Notes under the pieces: model-generated
The model's database searches: none
The model's input: only the letters and a program-made list of their open reading frames with translations
Told to the model about the DNA's origin: nothing
Shown: piece after piece, positions 7,800-15,961 of the stretch
How positions within the stretch are numbered: the stretch's first letter is position 1
Layout of the letters: every line of letters begins with the position of its first letter
Program-made: the position numbers and the translations under genes
Source of the DNA: Chitinophagaceae bacterium
GTDB lineage: Bacteria > Bacteroidota > Bacteroidia > Chitinophagales > Chitinophagaceae
Direction: 5' to 3'
Length of the DNA: 35,768 bases
NCBI GenBank assembly: GCA_025449645.1
Contig: JANWIY010000012.1
Location: 1-35,768 of the forward strand

Positions 7800-10334
7800 A
7801 TGAATTCACAGCTCCTTAAAAAAACGGTCCCGCATATCATTGCTATAGTTGTGTTTCTAGCTGTGGCGATGTTATATAACAGACCTGCTTTGCAGGGAAA
7901 GGTCCTGGAACAATCTGATGTGATCCAATATAATGGAATGGCTCAGCAATCAAAAGAATTCAAGGCAAAATATGGACATTTCCCTTTGTGGATGGAAAGT
8001 GCATTCAGCGGTATGCCGGCTTATAATATTGCGTTGGAAGGCACGTCTGCAATAACGATCGGATATTTTTATTATTTATTCAATCTTGGATTGCCCAAGC
8101 CGATTTTTTTCTTTTTTACCGCCTGCGTTTGTTTTTATATTTTAACTCAGGTATTCAAACTCAACAGTTTTCTCGGGGTACTCGGGTCGATTGCGTATGC
8201 CTACGCAACATTTGATCCTATCCTGGTGGCCGTCGGTCATGATTCCGAGATCCAGGCAATAAGTTATCTGCCGGCCGTGATTGCAGGCGTGTTGCTTATC
8301 CTTCAGGGCAGGTATTTGTGGGGCGCGGCCTTAACCACGCTGATGTTTGGAATACAGGTCAGCACGCAGCACCTGCAGGTAATTTATTATACTGGAATCA
8401 TTACCGGATTTATCATTGTTGCTTACCTGATCAGTTCATGGAAAGAAAAAAAGCCAAAGCAGCATATTATTTCACTCATCATAGTTGCAGCATCCCTTTT
8501 TGTTGGCTTTATGAATTACGCGCTGGTGATGTTGCCTACCCGGGAATATGCGACTGAAACCATGCGTGGCGGAAAATCAGAATTAACCCAGGTTGATAAA
8601 AACAATAAAAGCAAAGGTGGTCTCGATAAGGATTATGCCTTCATGTGGAGTTACGGCATCAAAGAAACGCTCACGCTTTTTGTTCCCGGTATGTCTGGCG
8701 GCGGAAGCGGCGGTAAGGAAATAACAGGCGACTCCAGGTTCGCGGACAAATTAGAGGAGATGGGTATTCCGGAGGAAAATGCACTTGGGATGGCGAATTT
8801 CAATGCCTACTGGGGAGCCCAGTCAAGAGGAACCAGTGGTCCGGTCTACCTTGGCGCCGTCGTTTGTTTTTTATTCCTGCTCGGAATGGTATTTGTGAAG
8901 AGCTGGCACAAATGGTGGATACTTGCAGTAACGGTATTTGCGATCATCCTGTCCTGGGGCAGTAATTTTCCTGCAGTAAATTATTTTCTCTTTGATCACA
9001 TGCCTTTGTATAATAAGTTCAGGGCGCCTACGATGGCCCTGATCATTCCCCAGTTTACATTTCCTCTGCTCGCAGTGCTTGGTCTTCAGCAATTGATTTA
9101 TTCCGGCGATCCGAAAGAGATGGTCTGGATCAAATTCAAAAAAGTTTTGTATGCTGCAGCAGGTCTGGCGGTGATCACCCTGGCTGTTTATGTTTTCAGT
9201 GATTATAAAGGTGCAAGAGATATTCCCCTCAAGGAAAATTGGTCCAGCAATCTTTTGCAGAGCATAGCAAAGGGGAAACAGCCAACCCCTGAAATGCAAC
9301 AACAGGCCGGTCAGTTAGCCGCCGGGTTAATGAATGGATTGGAGGATGACAGAAAATCCATTTTTGGTTCTGATATGATCCGGAGTTTTGTTTTTGTATT
9401 GATCTCCATCGCGCTGGTGTGGCTCTTTCTAAAAGACCGGATCAAGCCCATTATCCTTCTTTCCTCACTCATCCTGTTGAGTTCTTATGACCTGCTTGCA
9501 GAAGGTACAAAATACCTGAACGACGAAACCTATTTGGATCCGGATGTGCTCGAATCTGTATTTGCGCCAACACCAGCCGTCCAAAAAATCAAGGCTGACC
9601 CGGAAAAAAATTTCCGTGTGCTGGATGAAACTAGCGGTGATCCTTTCACTGATTCCCATGCCTCTTATTTTTTTAATTCTGTCGGTGGGTATCATCCGGC
9701 AAAACTGGCATTGTACGATGATATTATTCAGCGCCAGCTTCTCAAGGGCAATCAGCGGGTATACAATATGCTGAATACAAAATATATTATCCGGAAAGGG
9801 GCAGACGGACGGACTGATATTGCGTCGCTCAATCCCGATGCATACGGCCCCTGCTGGCTGGTATCTTCAATAAAATATGTCAATACTTCGGATGAGGAAA
9901 TGGCGGCTCTGGATAGTGTAAATGTGCGCGATACGGCCATCATACAGAAATCGTTTGAACCCGAAATCCCTTTCCTGCCTGTAAAAGACACTTCAGCAAG
10001 CATTCATCTGATCAAAAACGAAAATGATAAAATAAGCTATCAGTTCAATGCAGGAACCAACCAGTTTGCGGTGTTTAGCGAAATTTATTATCCCAAGGGC
10101 TGGGACGCATACATCGATGGGAAGAAATCGCCCTTTTGTAAAGTGGATTACGTGCTTCGCGGTATGGCCGTTCCGGCAGGTTCACACACAATTGAATTCC
10201 GCTTCGAGCCTCAGTCTTTTATTACCGGAAACCGGATCAGCGTTTGGGCGGCAATAATTACTTATTTGTTGCTGATAGCGGCAATTTGGAGTTTGTTTCG
10301 GGGAAAGGAAAAAAAGTTGACGGTTGATGGTTGA
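7800..10334 (+). CDS. YfhO-family integral membrane protein (GT-C-like)
   Basis: An 844-residue protein with a hydrophobic N-terminus (HIIAIVVFLAVAML), about a dozen membrane segments up to residue 560 or so, a long soluble region (about 580-800) and a final helix near 815-833 followed by a Lys-rich tail. The loop after helix 1 (LEQSDVIQYNGMAQQ) and the block PLYNKFRAPTMAL are typical of Bacteroidota YfhO proteins. Bacillus YfhO takes part in glycosylating lipoteichoic acid, but the role in Gram-negative Bacteroidota is not established. A GTG at 7776 would add eight residues; ATG 7800 is preferred. The last codons (Val-Asp-Gly-stop) come from inverted repeat copy B. A GT4 glycosyltransferase follows. 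Confidence 0.87.
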   Translation: MNSQLLKKTVPHIIAIVVFLAVAMLYNRPALQGKVLEQSDVIQYNGMAQQSKEFKAKYGHFPLWMESAFSGMPAYNIALEGTSAITIGYFYYLFNLGLPKPIFFFFTACVCFYILTQVFKLNSFLGVLGSIAYAYATFDPILVAVGHDSEIQAISYLPAVIAGVLLILQGRYLWGAALTTLMFGIQVSTQHLQVIYYTGIITGFIIVAYLISSWKEKKPKQHIISLIIVAASLFVGFMNYALVMLPTREYATETMRGGKSELTQVDKNNKSKGGLDKDYAFMWSYGIKETLTLFVPGMSGGGSGGKEITGDSRFADKLEEMGIPEENALGMANFNAYWGAQSRGTSGPVYLGAVVCFLFLLGMVFVKSWHKWWILAVTVFAIILSWGSNFPAVNYFLFDHMPLYNKFRAPTMALIIPQFTFPLLAVLGLQQLIYSGDPKEMVWIKFKKVLYAAAGLAVITLAVYVFSDYKGARDIPLKENWSSNLLQSIAKGKQPTPEMQQQAGQLAAGLMNGLEDDRKSIFGSDMIRSFVFVLISIALVWLFLKDRIKPIILLSSLILLSSYDLLAEGTKYLNDETYLDPDVLESVFAPTPAVQKIKADPEKNFRVLDETSGDPFTDSHASYFFNSVGGYHPAKLALYDDIIQRQLLKGNQRVYNMLNTKYIIRKGADGRTDIASLNPDAYGPCWLVSSIKYVNTSDEEMAALDSVNVRDTAIIQKSFEPEIPFLPVKDTSASIHLIKNENDKISYQFNAGTNQFAVFSEIYYPKGWDAYIDGKKSPFCKVDYVLRGMAVPAGSHTIEFRFEPQSFITGNRISVWAAIITYLLLIAAIWSLFRGKEKKLTVDG

Positions 10335-10391
10335 CGGCCTTTATGTGTGATATCACACCTGAAATCCTTCAAAGGTCAACGGTTAACCGCC
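10319..10391. repeat. TTGATGGTTGAT-family inverted repeat, copy B
   Basis: Arms 10321-10335 and 10375-10389 pair at 14 of 15 positions if G-U pairs are allowed. The loop contains the perfect 14-bp palindrome GTGTGATATCACAC (10345-10358), giving a nested structure. The left arm covers the stop codon of the YfhO gene, and the element fills most of the 82-bp gap to the GT4 gene. Confidence 0.65.
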
Positions 10392-10416
10392 AATGATACA
10401 GATTCAACCAATTTAA

Positions 10417-11526
10417 ATGAATGTAGTCGCTATTGTTTCCTATCCCTTTCTGCCTGCAAGGTCCGGGGGACAAAAGCTGATCTCTCATTTTTATAAATAT
10501 TTTTCGAAATACCATCAGGTTACCTGCGTTTCCACGAGGGAAAATGATTCTGGCCTGGCTGACGGATATGTTTTATTGAATATTCTTTCAGACAGCGCCC
10601 TGCGGTACATCAATCCTTTTTATTTTTTTCACTTACGGAGGATTATTCGGGATAAGAAGGCAAGCCACCTGATCATTGAGCATCCTTATTATGGCTGGCT
10701 GGGCATTCTGCTCAAAAAATTTTGCAGTGTCCGGCTGATCGTACATTCCCACAATATAGAAGGCGAGCGATGGAGAAGTTTGAGAAAGTGGTGGTGGCGC
10801 ATTTTATGGATTTATGAAAGATACACCCATCGCCACGCAGATTTTAATTTTTTTGTTACCGATTCGGATAAAACATATGCCATCCGCCAATTCGGATTAA
10901 AGGCAGATCAATGCCTGACCGTGACGTATGGAATTGAAATCTCCTCCCCTCCTCAGCTTCCGGATCTCATGTCGGCAAAAGACTGTCTGCGTCGTGCGCA
11001 TTCAATTCCAGCATCAGTTTCCATATTGCTTTTTAATGGAGCTTTTCGTTATGGTCCTAACTTGGAGGCCTTGGAAAACCTGCTCTACCGGCTAAATCCA
11101 CTATTGCAACAAAATGGATTTGCCTATCGTATCCTGATCTGCGGAATGAATATCCCGGAGAAATTTTTCAGCGAATCTTTTCCCGGCGTTCAGGTGATTG
11201 GGTTTATTGACAATTTGGAGACCTACCTGAATGGTTGCGATGTATTCCTGAATCCTGTGGTCCTGGGTGGAGGGATTAAAACAAAACTGGTGGAGGCGCT
11301 GGGACACAACCTGAATGCGGTTTCTACAGAAAGTGGTTCCACCGGCATTGACCTCAGCCTGTGCAATGGGAAATTAGTGGTTTGCCCTGATCATGATTGG
11401 AATAGTTTTACGGAATCCATCATTCGGCAAGCGGGTATGCAGGCCGATATCAAGCCTGCTTTTTACGATCATTTTTACTGGGGAAATATTGCGCGAAAGG
11501 CGGCTGAGTTCATTGAAGTTCGATGA
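10417..11526 (+). CDS. Glycosyltransferase, GT4-like (GT-B fold)
   Basis: A 369-residue cytoplasmic or membrane-associated glycosyltransferase. The N-terminal domain begins VVAIVSYPFLPARSGGQKLI, with the Gly-rich acceptor-side loop after beta1. The C-terminal donor domain has LLFNGAFRYGPNLEALENLL and GGGIKTKLVEALGHNLNAVST, the usual GT4 region where an acidic residue (E in VEAL) binds the nucleotide sugar. The substrate is unknown. It follows the YfhO gene in the same direction and could modify the same cell-surface glycan. It is convergent with the PUR-alpha-like gene across repeat copy C. Confidence 0.87.
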   Translation: MNVVAIVSYPFLPARSGGQKLISHFYKYFSKYHQVTCVSTRENDSGLADGYVLLNILSDSALRYINPFYFFHLRRIIRDKKASHLIIEHPYYGWLGILLKKFCSVRLIVHSHNIEGERWRSLRKWWWRILWIYERYTHRHADFNFFVTDSDKTYAIRQFGLKADQCLTVTYGIEISSPPQLPDLMSAKDCLRRAHSIPASVSILLFNGAFRYGPNLEALENLLYRLNPLLQQNGFAYRILICGMNIPEKFFSESFPGVQVIGFIDNLETYLNGCDVFLNPVVLGGGIKTKLVEALGHNLNAVSTESGSTGIDLSLCNGKLVVCPDHDWNSFTESIIRQAGMQADIKPAFYDHFYWGNIARKAAEFIEVR

Positions 11527-11536
11527 GCCCGGGGGA

Positions 11537-11620
11537 ATGGTTGATGGCATATGGTTGATAGCTGATGGAATTCAGATGCGGATTCGCAAAAAGGATCCAT
11601 CAACCATCAACTATCAACAA
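11537..11620. repeat. TTGATGGTTGAT-family inverted repeat, copy C
   Basis: Left arm 11554-11568 and right arm 11604-11618 pair at 14 of 15 positions. A second left copy (TGGTTGATGG, 11538-11547) is the perfect complement of 11597-11606, so alternative folds compete. The element lies in the 121-bp gap between the convergent GT4 and PUR-alpha-like genes. Confidence 0.7.
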
Positions 11621-11647
11621 CAAAACAAGACGATCAGAAATGCGCAA

Positions 11648-12097
11648 CTACCATTTATCAACTTCTTCCAAATGATCCGATTCGGAAGCGGAAGGTGTCG
11701 GAGCGGGCGCAGGCAGGGGGGTCTCATCTTTTACCTCCACTGTTGAAACCTGCGTGGCAGGATCCAGGTAAGGTTCCGTACTACTTGTTTCTCCGTTTTC
11801 AACCACCTGATCGTGATTAAATGCATCAAAATCAAAGTCGGGCATCAGGTCTGTTTTTACATAATCCACGGCCTCCGTCAGGGCTTTGATAAACTTATTA
11901 AAATCTTCTTTGTAGAGAAAGATCTTGTGACGGTCGTATCCGTCTTCGTTGAATTTTTTACGACTTTCCGTAATCGTCAGATAATAATCATTGCTCCTAG
12001 TAGCCCGAACATCAAAGAAATAAGTCCTGCGTTTACCGGCCCTGATCCTCTTGCTGTAAACACTTTCCATTCTTTTATCATTATTCTCGTAAGCCAC
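11648..12097 (-). CDS. PUR-alpha-like nucleic-acid-binding protein (DUF3276)
   Basis: A 149-residue protein. Residues 10-85 form one PUR repeat with the family signature RAGKRRTYFFDVRATRSNDY and HKIFLYKEDFNKFIKALTEA. Bacterial PUR domains bind single-stranded DNA or RNA as dimers. Residues 95-149 are an acidic, Pro/Ala/Ser-rich tail that is probably disordered. The frame opens with GTG at 12097, 33 bases or so after the predicted transcription start; ATG at 12070 (MESVYSKRIRAG) is the alternative and keeps the whole PUR domain. It has its own strong promoter, so it is likely expressed apart from the ABC transporter gene upstream. Confidence 0.9.
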   Translation of the reverse strand: MAYENNDKRMESVYSKRIRAGKRRTYFFDVRATRSNDYYLTITESRKKFNEDGYDRHKIFLYKEDFNKFIKALTEAVDYVKTDLMPDFDFDAFNHDQVVENGETSSTEPYLDPATQVSTVEVKDETPLPAPAPTPSASESDHLEEVDKW

Positions 12098-12135
12098 GTT
12101 GGTTGTTTTTAGGTAAATAAATTAAAGAACCACTA

Positions 12136-12164
12136 CAAATATAATATTGTTACAGAACTGGCAA
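12136..12164 (-). promoter_or_regulatory. Consensus Bacteroidota promoter for the PUR-alpha-like gene
   Basis: Read on the minus strand, TTG (12164-12162), an 18-bp spacer and TATATTTG (12143-12136) fit TTG-N17..23-TAnnTTTG with no mismatch. The predicted 5' leader is about 30 bases to the GTG start. Confidence 0.65.
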
Positions 12165-12212
12165 AAATTTCCCCAATATAAAGCAAGGCACGGGTTTTTA
12201 CGCGAAATAGCG

Positions 12213-14111
12213 TCAGTCGCGGGTTTGGCCATCTTCACCGGTTTGCTGTTGCTGCTCATACAGGCGGGTATAGTAGCCATTCATGGCCATAAGCCCCGCG
12301 TGTGTTCCGGTTTCAACTATCCTACCCTGATCGAGCACGATAATCCGGTCAAATTCAAACAGTGTGAATATGCGGTGTGTTATGATGATTGCAGTTTTCT
12401 GTTGCAGGTAGCCGTAAAGCCGGCTTATAATTTCCTTCTCAGTTCTGGCGTCAACTGCGCTAAGACAGTCGTCAAAGATTACAAGTTCATGATCCTTGGA
12501 CAAAGCCCGGGCTATAGAGATCCGTTGCTTTTGGCCTCCGCTCAAAGTAACTCCGCGCTCTCCGATCATGGTGTCGAACCCGGAAGAAAACTGGAGGATC
12601 TCCTGATCAACGCTGGCGAAGCTTGCAGCTTTTCTTGCAGGAGGTTCCGTTTTTTTATCGCTGCCAAATAGAATATTACCGGTCACGGAATCGCTGAAAA
12701 GAAAAACATCTTGCGGCACATAGCCGATCTGGCTTCGAAGATTATGGATATCCAGTGTTTTAATATCCTTGCCATCAAGGCGCAACAGGCCGTGGGTAGG
12801 GTCATAAAAGCGGAGCAACAATTGCGCAAGGGTGGTCTTTCCGCTGCCGGTTCGCCCGATGACAGCAATTTTTTCTCCTTTACGGATCTTCAGGTTAAAA
12901 TTTCTAAGCGCATGAATTCCCGTATTGGGATAAATAAAATCTACCTGTTCGAAACTTATATGACCGGTAAGCGGCTGACTTATTGCGTGCGGCGGATTCT
13001 GTATCGCCGGAACGGTCTCCAGAAATTCGTTAAGTCTTTTCTGAGAAGCGGAGGCCCGCTGGATCATACTGGCCACCCAGCCAATGGCGCTTACCGGAAA
13101 AGTAAGCATGGTTATATATATAATGAATTCAGTAATGGTGCCAAGGTCAGCATGGTGTGTGCCGTGGATCACGTAAAACCCACCGATCATAATTGTCAGC
13201 AGGGTGCTGAGTCCGATAATTAGTCCCATGGAAGGGAAATAAATGGCTTCAACTTTGGAAAGGTTGATGGCATTTTTTCTGTATTCTTCGCTGTTAGCGG
13301 TAAAAAAACGAATCATTGCGCTCTCCTGAACAAAGGATTTGATCACCCGGATGCCGCTGTAAGACTCCTGTGCATTTGTAGTCAGACTGCTTAATAAGGC
13401 CTGGATCCGCTCGCTCCGCTTATGAATTATTGTATTGACCATATAAATGGTCACTGCCAGTATGGGAAGTGGCGCCAACACGTAAAGCGTGAGGAGGGCA
13501 TCTTTCCGGATCATGAAATAAAGGCTGAAGCCGATGGTGGCGAGCAGGTTGCCCAGGTACATGATGGCAGGCCCGGTATACATTCTTACCCTGCTAACAT
13601 CTTCCGCCATTCGGCTCATGAGGTCACCCGTGCTATGCGTTTTGTAAAATGCAGTATCCAGCAATTGGTAATGCCTGAATATCTCATTCTTCTGGTCAAA
13701 CTCTATATGACGGCTCATGACAATGATTGTCTGGCGCATCAGGAACATAAAAATACCGCCGATGACAGCCAGCAATAAAAGGGTGATGCCGCTGAAAGCT
13801 ATTTTTCTTCCGAAGCTTTGATGAGAAGTATCCAGCTTTCGGATATACTTTTTTACGAGTATGTCGTAATTGGCAGTATCCGACTTCTGGTTTCCGGAAA
13901 TTTCCTTTGCCTGGGTGGCGGCCACCCTACCAGAACTGACTTTATTCGCCGTTTGTGTTGTCAATTCCCTTTCAACCGTATTCACCACAAAGCCGGTAAC
14001 CTGAGGCGAGAGTATGCGAAAATAGTTGGAAAGAATGATGAAAAGCATCCCAAGCAAAAGCCTCCACTTATATTTCCAGAAATATTTGTTGACTGCCTTT
14101 AAATACTTCAA
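12213..14111 (-). CDS. ABC exporter half-transporter (ABCB/MdlB-like), non-canonical Walker B
   Basis: About 632 residues. The N-terminal six-helix ABC exporter domain (about residues 10-370) has a long first periplasmic loop. The nucleotide-binding domain shows Walker A GRTGSGKTT (near 420), Q-loop GYVPQDVFLF, signature LSGGQKQRISIARAL (near 522), Walker B with D-loop LVIFDDCLSAVD, and switch His in IIITHR. The position after the Walker B Asp is Asp instead of the catalytic Glu, as in one half of heterodimeric exporters such as TM287/288. No partner gene is adjacent. A longer frame to 14267 would overlap amt by 74 bp; TTG 14111 (LKYLKAVNKYFWKYKW) matches the usual family start and follows a plausible promoter. 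The substrate is unknown. Confidence 0.88.
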   Translation of the reverse strand: MKYLKAVNKYFWKYKWRLLLGMLFIILSNYFRILSPQVTGFVVNTVERELTTQTANKVSSGRVAATQAKEISGNQKSDTANYDILVKKYIRKLDTSHQSFGRKIAFSGITLLLLAVIGGIFMFLMRQTIIVMSRHIEFDQKNEIFRHYQLLDTAFYKTHSTGDLMSRMAEDVSRVRMYTGPAIMYLGNLLATIGFSLYFMIRKDALLTLYVLAPLPILAVTIYMVNTIIHKRSERIQALLSSLTTNAQESYSGIRVIKSFVQESAMIRFFTANSEEYRKNAINLSKVEAIYFPSMGLIIGLSTLLTIMIGGFYVIHGTHHADLGTITEFIIYITMLTFPVSAIGWVASMIQRASASQKRLNEFLETVPAIQNPPHAISQPLTGHISFEQVDFIYPNTGIHALRNFNLKIRKGEKIAVIGRTGSGKTTLAQLLLRFYDPTHGLLRLDGKDIKTLDIHNLRSQIGYVPQDVFLFSDSVTGNILFGSDKKTEPPARKAASFASVDQEILQFSSGFDTMIGERGVTLSGGQKQRISIARALSKDHELVIFDDCLSAVDARTEKEIISRLYGYLQQKTAIIITHRIFTLFEFDRIIVLDQGRIVETGTHAGLMAMNGYYTRLYEQQQQTGEDGQTRD

Positions 14112-14132
14112 ATGCCCGGTTTTACTCAACCG

Positions 14133-14164
14133 TAAATTTACATGAATGCAGGCATATTTCTCAA
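14133..14164 (-). promoter_or_regulatory. Possible promoter for the ABC transporter gene
   Basis: On the minus strand TTG (14164-14162), a 21-bp spacer and TAAATTTA (14140-14133) match the Bacteroidota pattern with one mismatch in the -7 box. Its position just upstream of TTG 14111 supports that start. Confidence 0.35.
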
Positions 14165-14193
14165 AGTCCGTGGAGGAGTGCCGCTGCGGAAAA

Positions 14194-15573
14194 CTAAACA
14201 GCTTCCTGTTCCGTGAGGCCTTCCGGTGTAGAGACCAGCAATGTTCCCTGCAGGTATTTTTCTGCATGCTGACTGGCGTCCAATCCTTCCTCTTCTTCCG
14301 CCTGCGTTACGCGCAATGGCAGAATATAGTTGATAAATTTAAATATTCCGTAAGACATGAGAAAGCTGTAAGGGACAACGATCAATAAAGCTTTGACCTG
14401 AATCCAGAAAAAAGAAAAATTACCATAGAACCATCCATTGGCGCCACCTGCATTTACAGCTTTGGTTGCAAATATTCCGGTCATCAGCATGCCCACCATC
14501 CCGCCGATACCATGGCATGGAAAAACATCCAGGGTATCGTCGAGCTTGGTTTTGGAACGATAATACACGGCTGTATTTGAGATCACGGCCGCCTCGTGTC
14601 CAATAAATATGCTTTGAGGAATGGCGACAAAACCCGCCGCAGGCGTTATGGCAACCAGTCCGACGACCGCACCAATGCAGAATCCGAGTACAGAAGGTTT
14701 TTTCCCTTTCAATACATCAAAAAACATCCAGGAAAGCCCGGCTGCCGCAGCCGCCGTATTGGTAGTGCCAAATGCTGAAACGGAAAGACTGCTTGCCGCT
14801 CCTGCAGAACCCGCATTAAATCCAAACCAGCCAAACCAAAGTAATCCTGTTCCGATCAGTACATATGGAATATTTGCCGGCGGTATTTCCTTATGCTGAA
14901 TATGGCTTCTTCTCTGTTTAAGCACCATCGCACCCGCAAGGGCCGCGCAACCTGCTGAGATATGAACTACGGTTCCTCCCGCAAAATCCAGGGCGCCCAT
15001 CTTTGCGAGTATGCCGTCCGGGTGCCAGCTCCAATGCGCCAGGGGTGCATACACCAGGAGTGAAAAAAGTATAATGAATAAAACATAGGAAGTAAAACGA
15101 ATCCTTTCCGCCACCGCCCCCACCACGAGTCCGGGAGTAATGATCGCAAACATCAATTGAAATAAGGCAAATAATGTAAGCGGTACAGTGGGCATTAGGG
15201 TCCAGGGTTGCCCTGAATTAACGCCCTTAAAAAATAAATGTGTACCCGGATTTCCGATCAAACCATGAACACTCTCCCCAAAACAAAGGCTGTATCCGAC
15301 GATCAGCCAGAGCACGCTGACGATACCGGCTGCAATCAGACTTTTGATCATGGTGGAGATCACATTCTTACGGTGAACCATACCTCCATAAAAAAAAGCC
15401 AATCCGGGTGTCATCAGAAATACAAGGGCCGTCGCTACAAGCATCCAGGCAACATCCGCGCTATTATACTTGCCCAAATCAAAATTAACCAGGGATGGCT
15501 GGAACATGGCAGCGATAGAAACCAAAACAAGGACTACGAATGGCAATGCAGTTTTTAAAGTAATTTTCTTCAT
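14194..15573 (-). CDS. amt: Ammonium transporter Amt
   Basis: A 459-residue inner-membrane ammonium channel of normal length, with a hydrophobic leader helix followed by the eleven-helix Amt core. The pore histidines are H204 in DFAGGTVVHISAG and H353 in DVFPCHGIGG, matching H168 and H318 of E. coli AmtB. TPGLAFFYGGMVHRKN near residue 55 is the family signature. The cytoplasmic tail keeps EEGLDASQHAEKY, the region that couples subunits and contacts the PII protein GlnK. No glnK gene lies beside it here, so any PII partner must be encoded elsewhere. ATG 15573 is clear. Confidence 0.96.
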   Translation of the reverse strand: MKKITLKTALPFVVLVLVSIAAMFQPSLVNFDLGKYNSADVAWMLVATALVFLMTPGLAFFYGGMVHRKNVISTMIKSLIAAGIVSVLWLIVGYSLCFGESVHGLIGNPGTHLFFKGVNSGQPWTLMPTVPLTLFALFQLMFAIITPGLVVGAVAERIRFTSYVLFIILFSLLVYAPLAHWSWHPDGILAKMGALDFAGGTVVHISAGCAALAGAMVLKQRRSHIQHKEIPPANIPYVLIGTGLLWFGWFGFNAGSAGAASSLSVSAFGTTNTAAAAAGLSWMFFDVLKGKKPSVLGFCIGAVVGLVAITPAAGFVAIPQSIFIGHEAAVISNTAVYYRSKTKLDDTLDVFPCHGIGGMVGMLMTGIFATKAVNAGGANGWFYGNFSFFWIQVKALLIVVPYSFLMSYGIFKFINYILPLRVTQAEEEEGLDASQHAEKYLQGTLLVSTPEGLTEQEAV

Positions 15574-15961
15574 TTTGAGAGAAATTTGAAGATTATTCTT
15601 ATGTTAAAGGATCGTTAACCCATGCAAAATAAATAAATTAATATAAAAACATATATATAATTTTTTATAATATATATTAAATGAATATTTAAAAGGTTCA
15701 TTGCCACGCGTTGCTGGATTTTTAAAAGCCCTCCTCGATCATCCATTCCAGATCAGCCATCCTGCAGGTGTGGGATATCGCGAATAATACTAAAATTGAA
15801 AGTCTCAGCAGTTGATTCCTATTCTACAAGTGAAGGGAACCGGATATCGGTACTCATTTTTACTTTTTACTTTTTACTTTGAAAAAATAATAAATGTTTA
15901 GGGAACGCTTATATTGATTATTTTTAGTTTGATCTTTTTTTTGTTTTTCATTTCAGCCATG
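15574..15961. other. Divergent intergenic region between amt and the GH2 gene
   Basis: This 388-bp gap is the longest in the window. It holds a strongly AT-rich stretch (15628-15700, with ATATATATAA and TTATAATATATATT), a more mixed central part without a convincing ORF, and a TTTTTAC heptamer array. The control regions of both flanking genes must lie here, but I found no promoter with a full TAnnTTTG box at a good spacing. Confidence 0.6.
15857..15880. repeat. Tandem TTTTTAC heptamer, about 3.4 copies
   Basis: Three perfect head-to-tail copies of TTTTTAC plus a partial TTT lie about 80 bp upstream of the GH2 start. The array ends in TACTTTG, one base short of a TAnnTTTG promoter box, so length change by slippage could alter promoter spacing. 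This is inference. Confidence 0.6.

Noticed and set aside
7529-7819. 96-codon plus-strand ORF opposite the small membrane protein
   Set aside because: Its translation is low-complexity and basic with no clear fold, while the minus strand encodes a coherent three-helix membrane protein.
10345-10358. TGTGATATCACA as a CRP-type site, and TTGATATATCAA (7424-7435) as an FNR-type site
   Set aside because: The half-site spacing is wrong for both regulators (2 bases instead of 6 or 4), and both lie inside repeat hairpins at gene ends, not in promoters.
11393-11746. 117-codon plus-strand ORF running through repeat copy C
   Set aside because: It overlaps the GT4 and PUR-alpha-like genes and is mostly translated repeat; no protein-like features.
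14112-14267. 52-residue N-terminal extension of the ABC exporter
   Set aside because: It would overlap the amt coding region by 74 bp, reads as non-hydrophobic low-similarity sequence, and lies upstream of a plausible promoter; TTG 14111 fits the family start.
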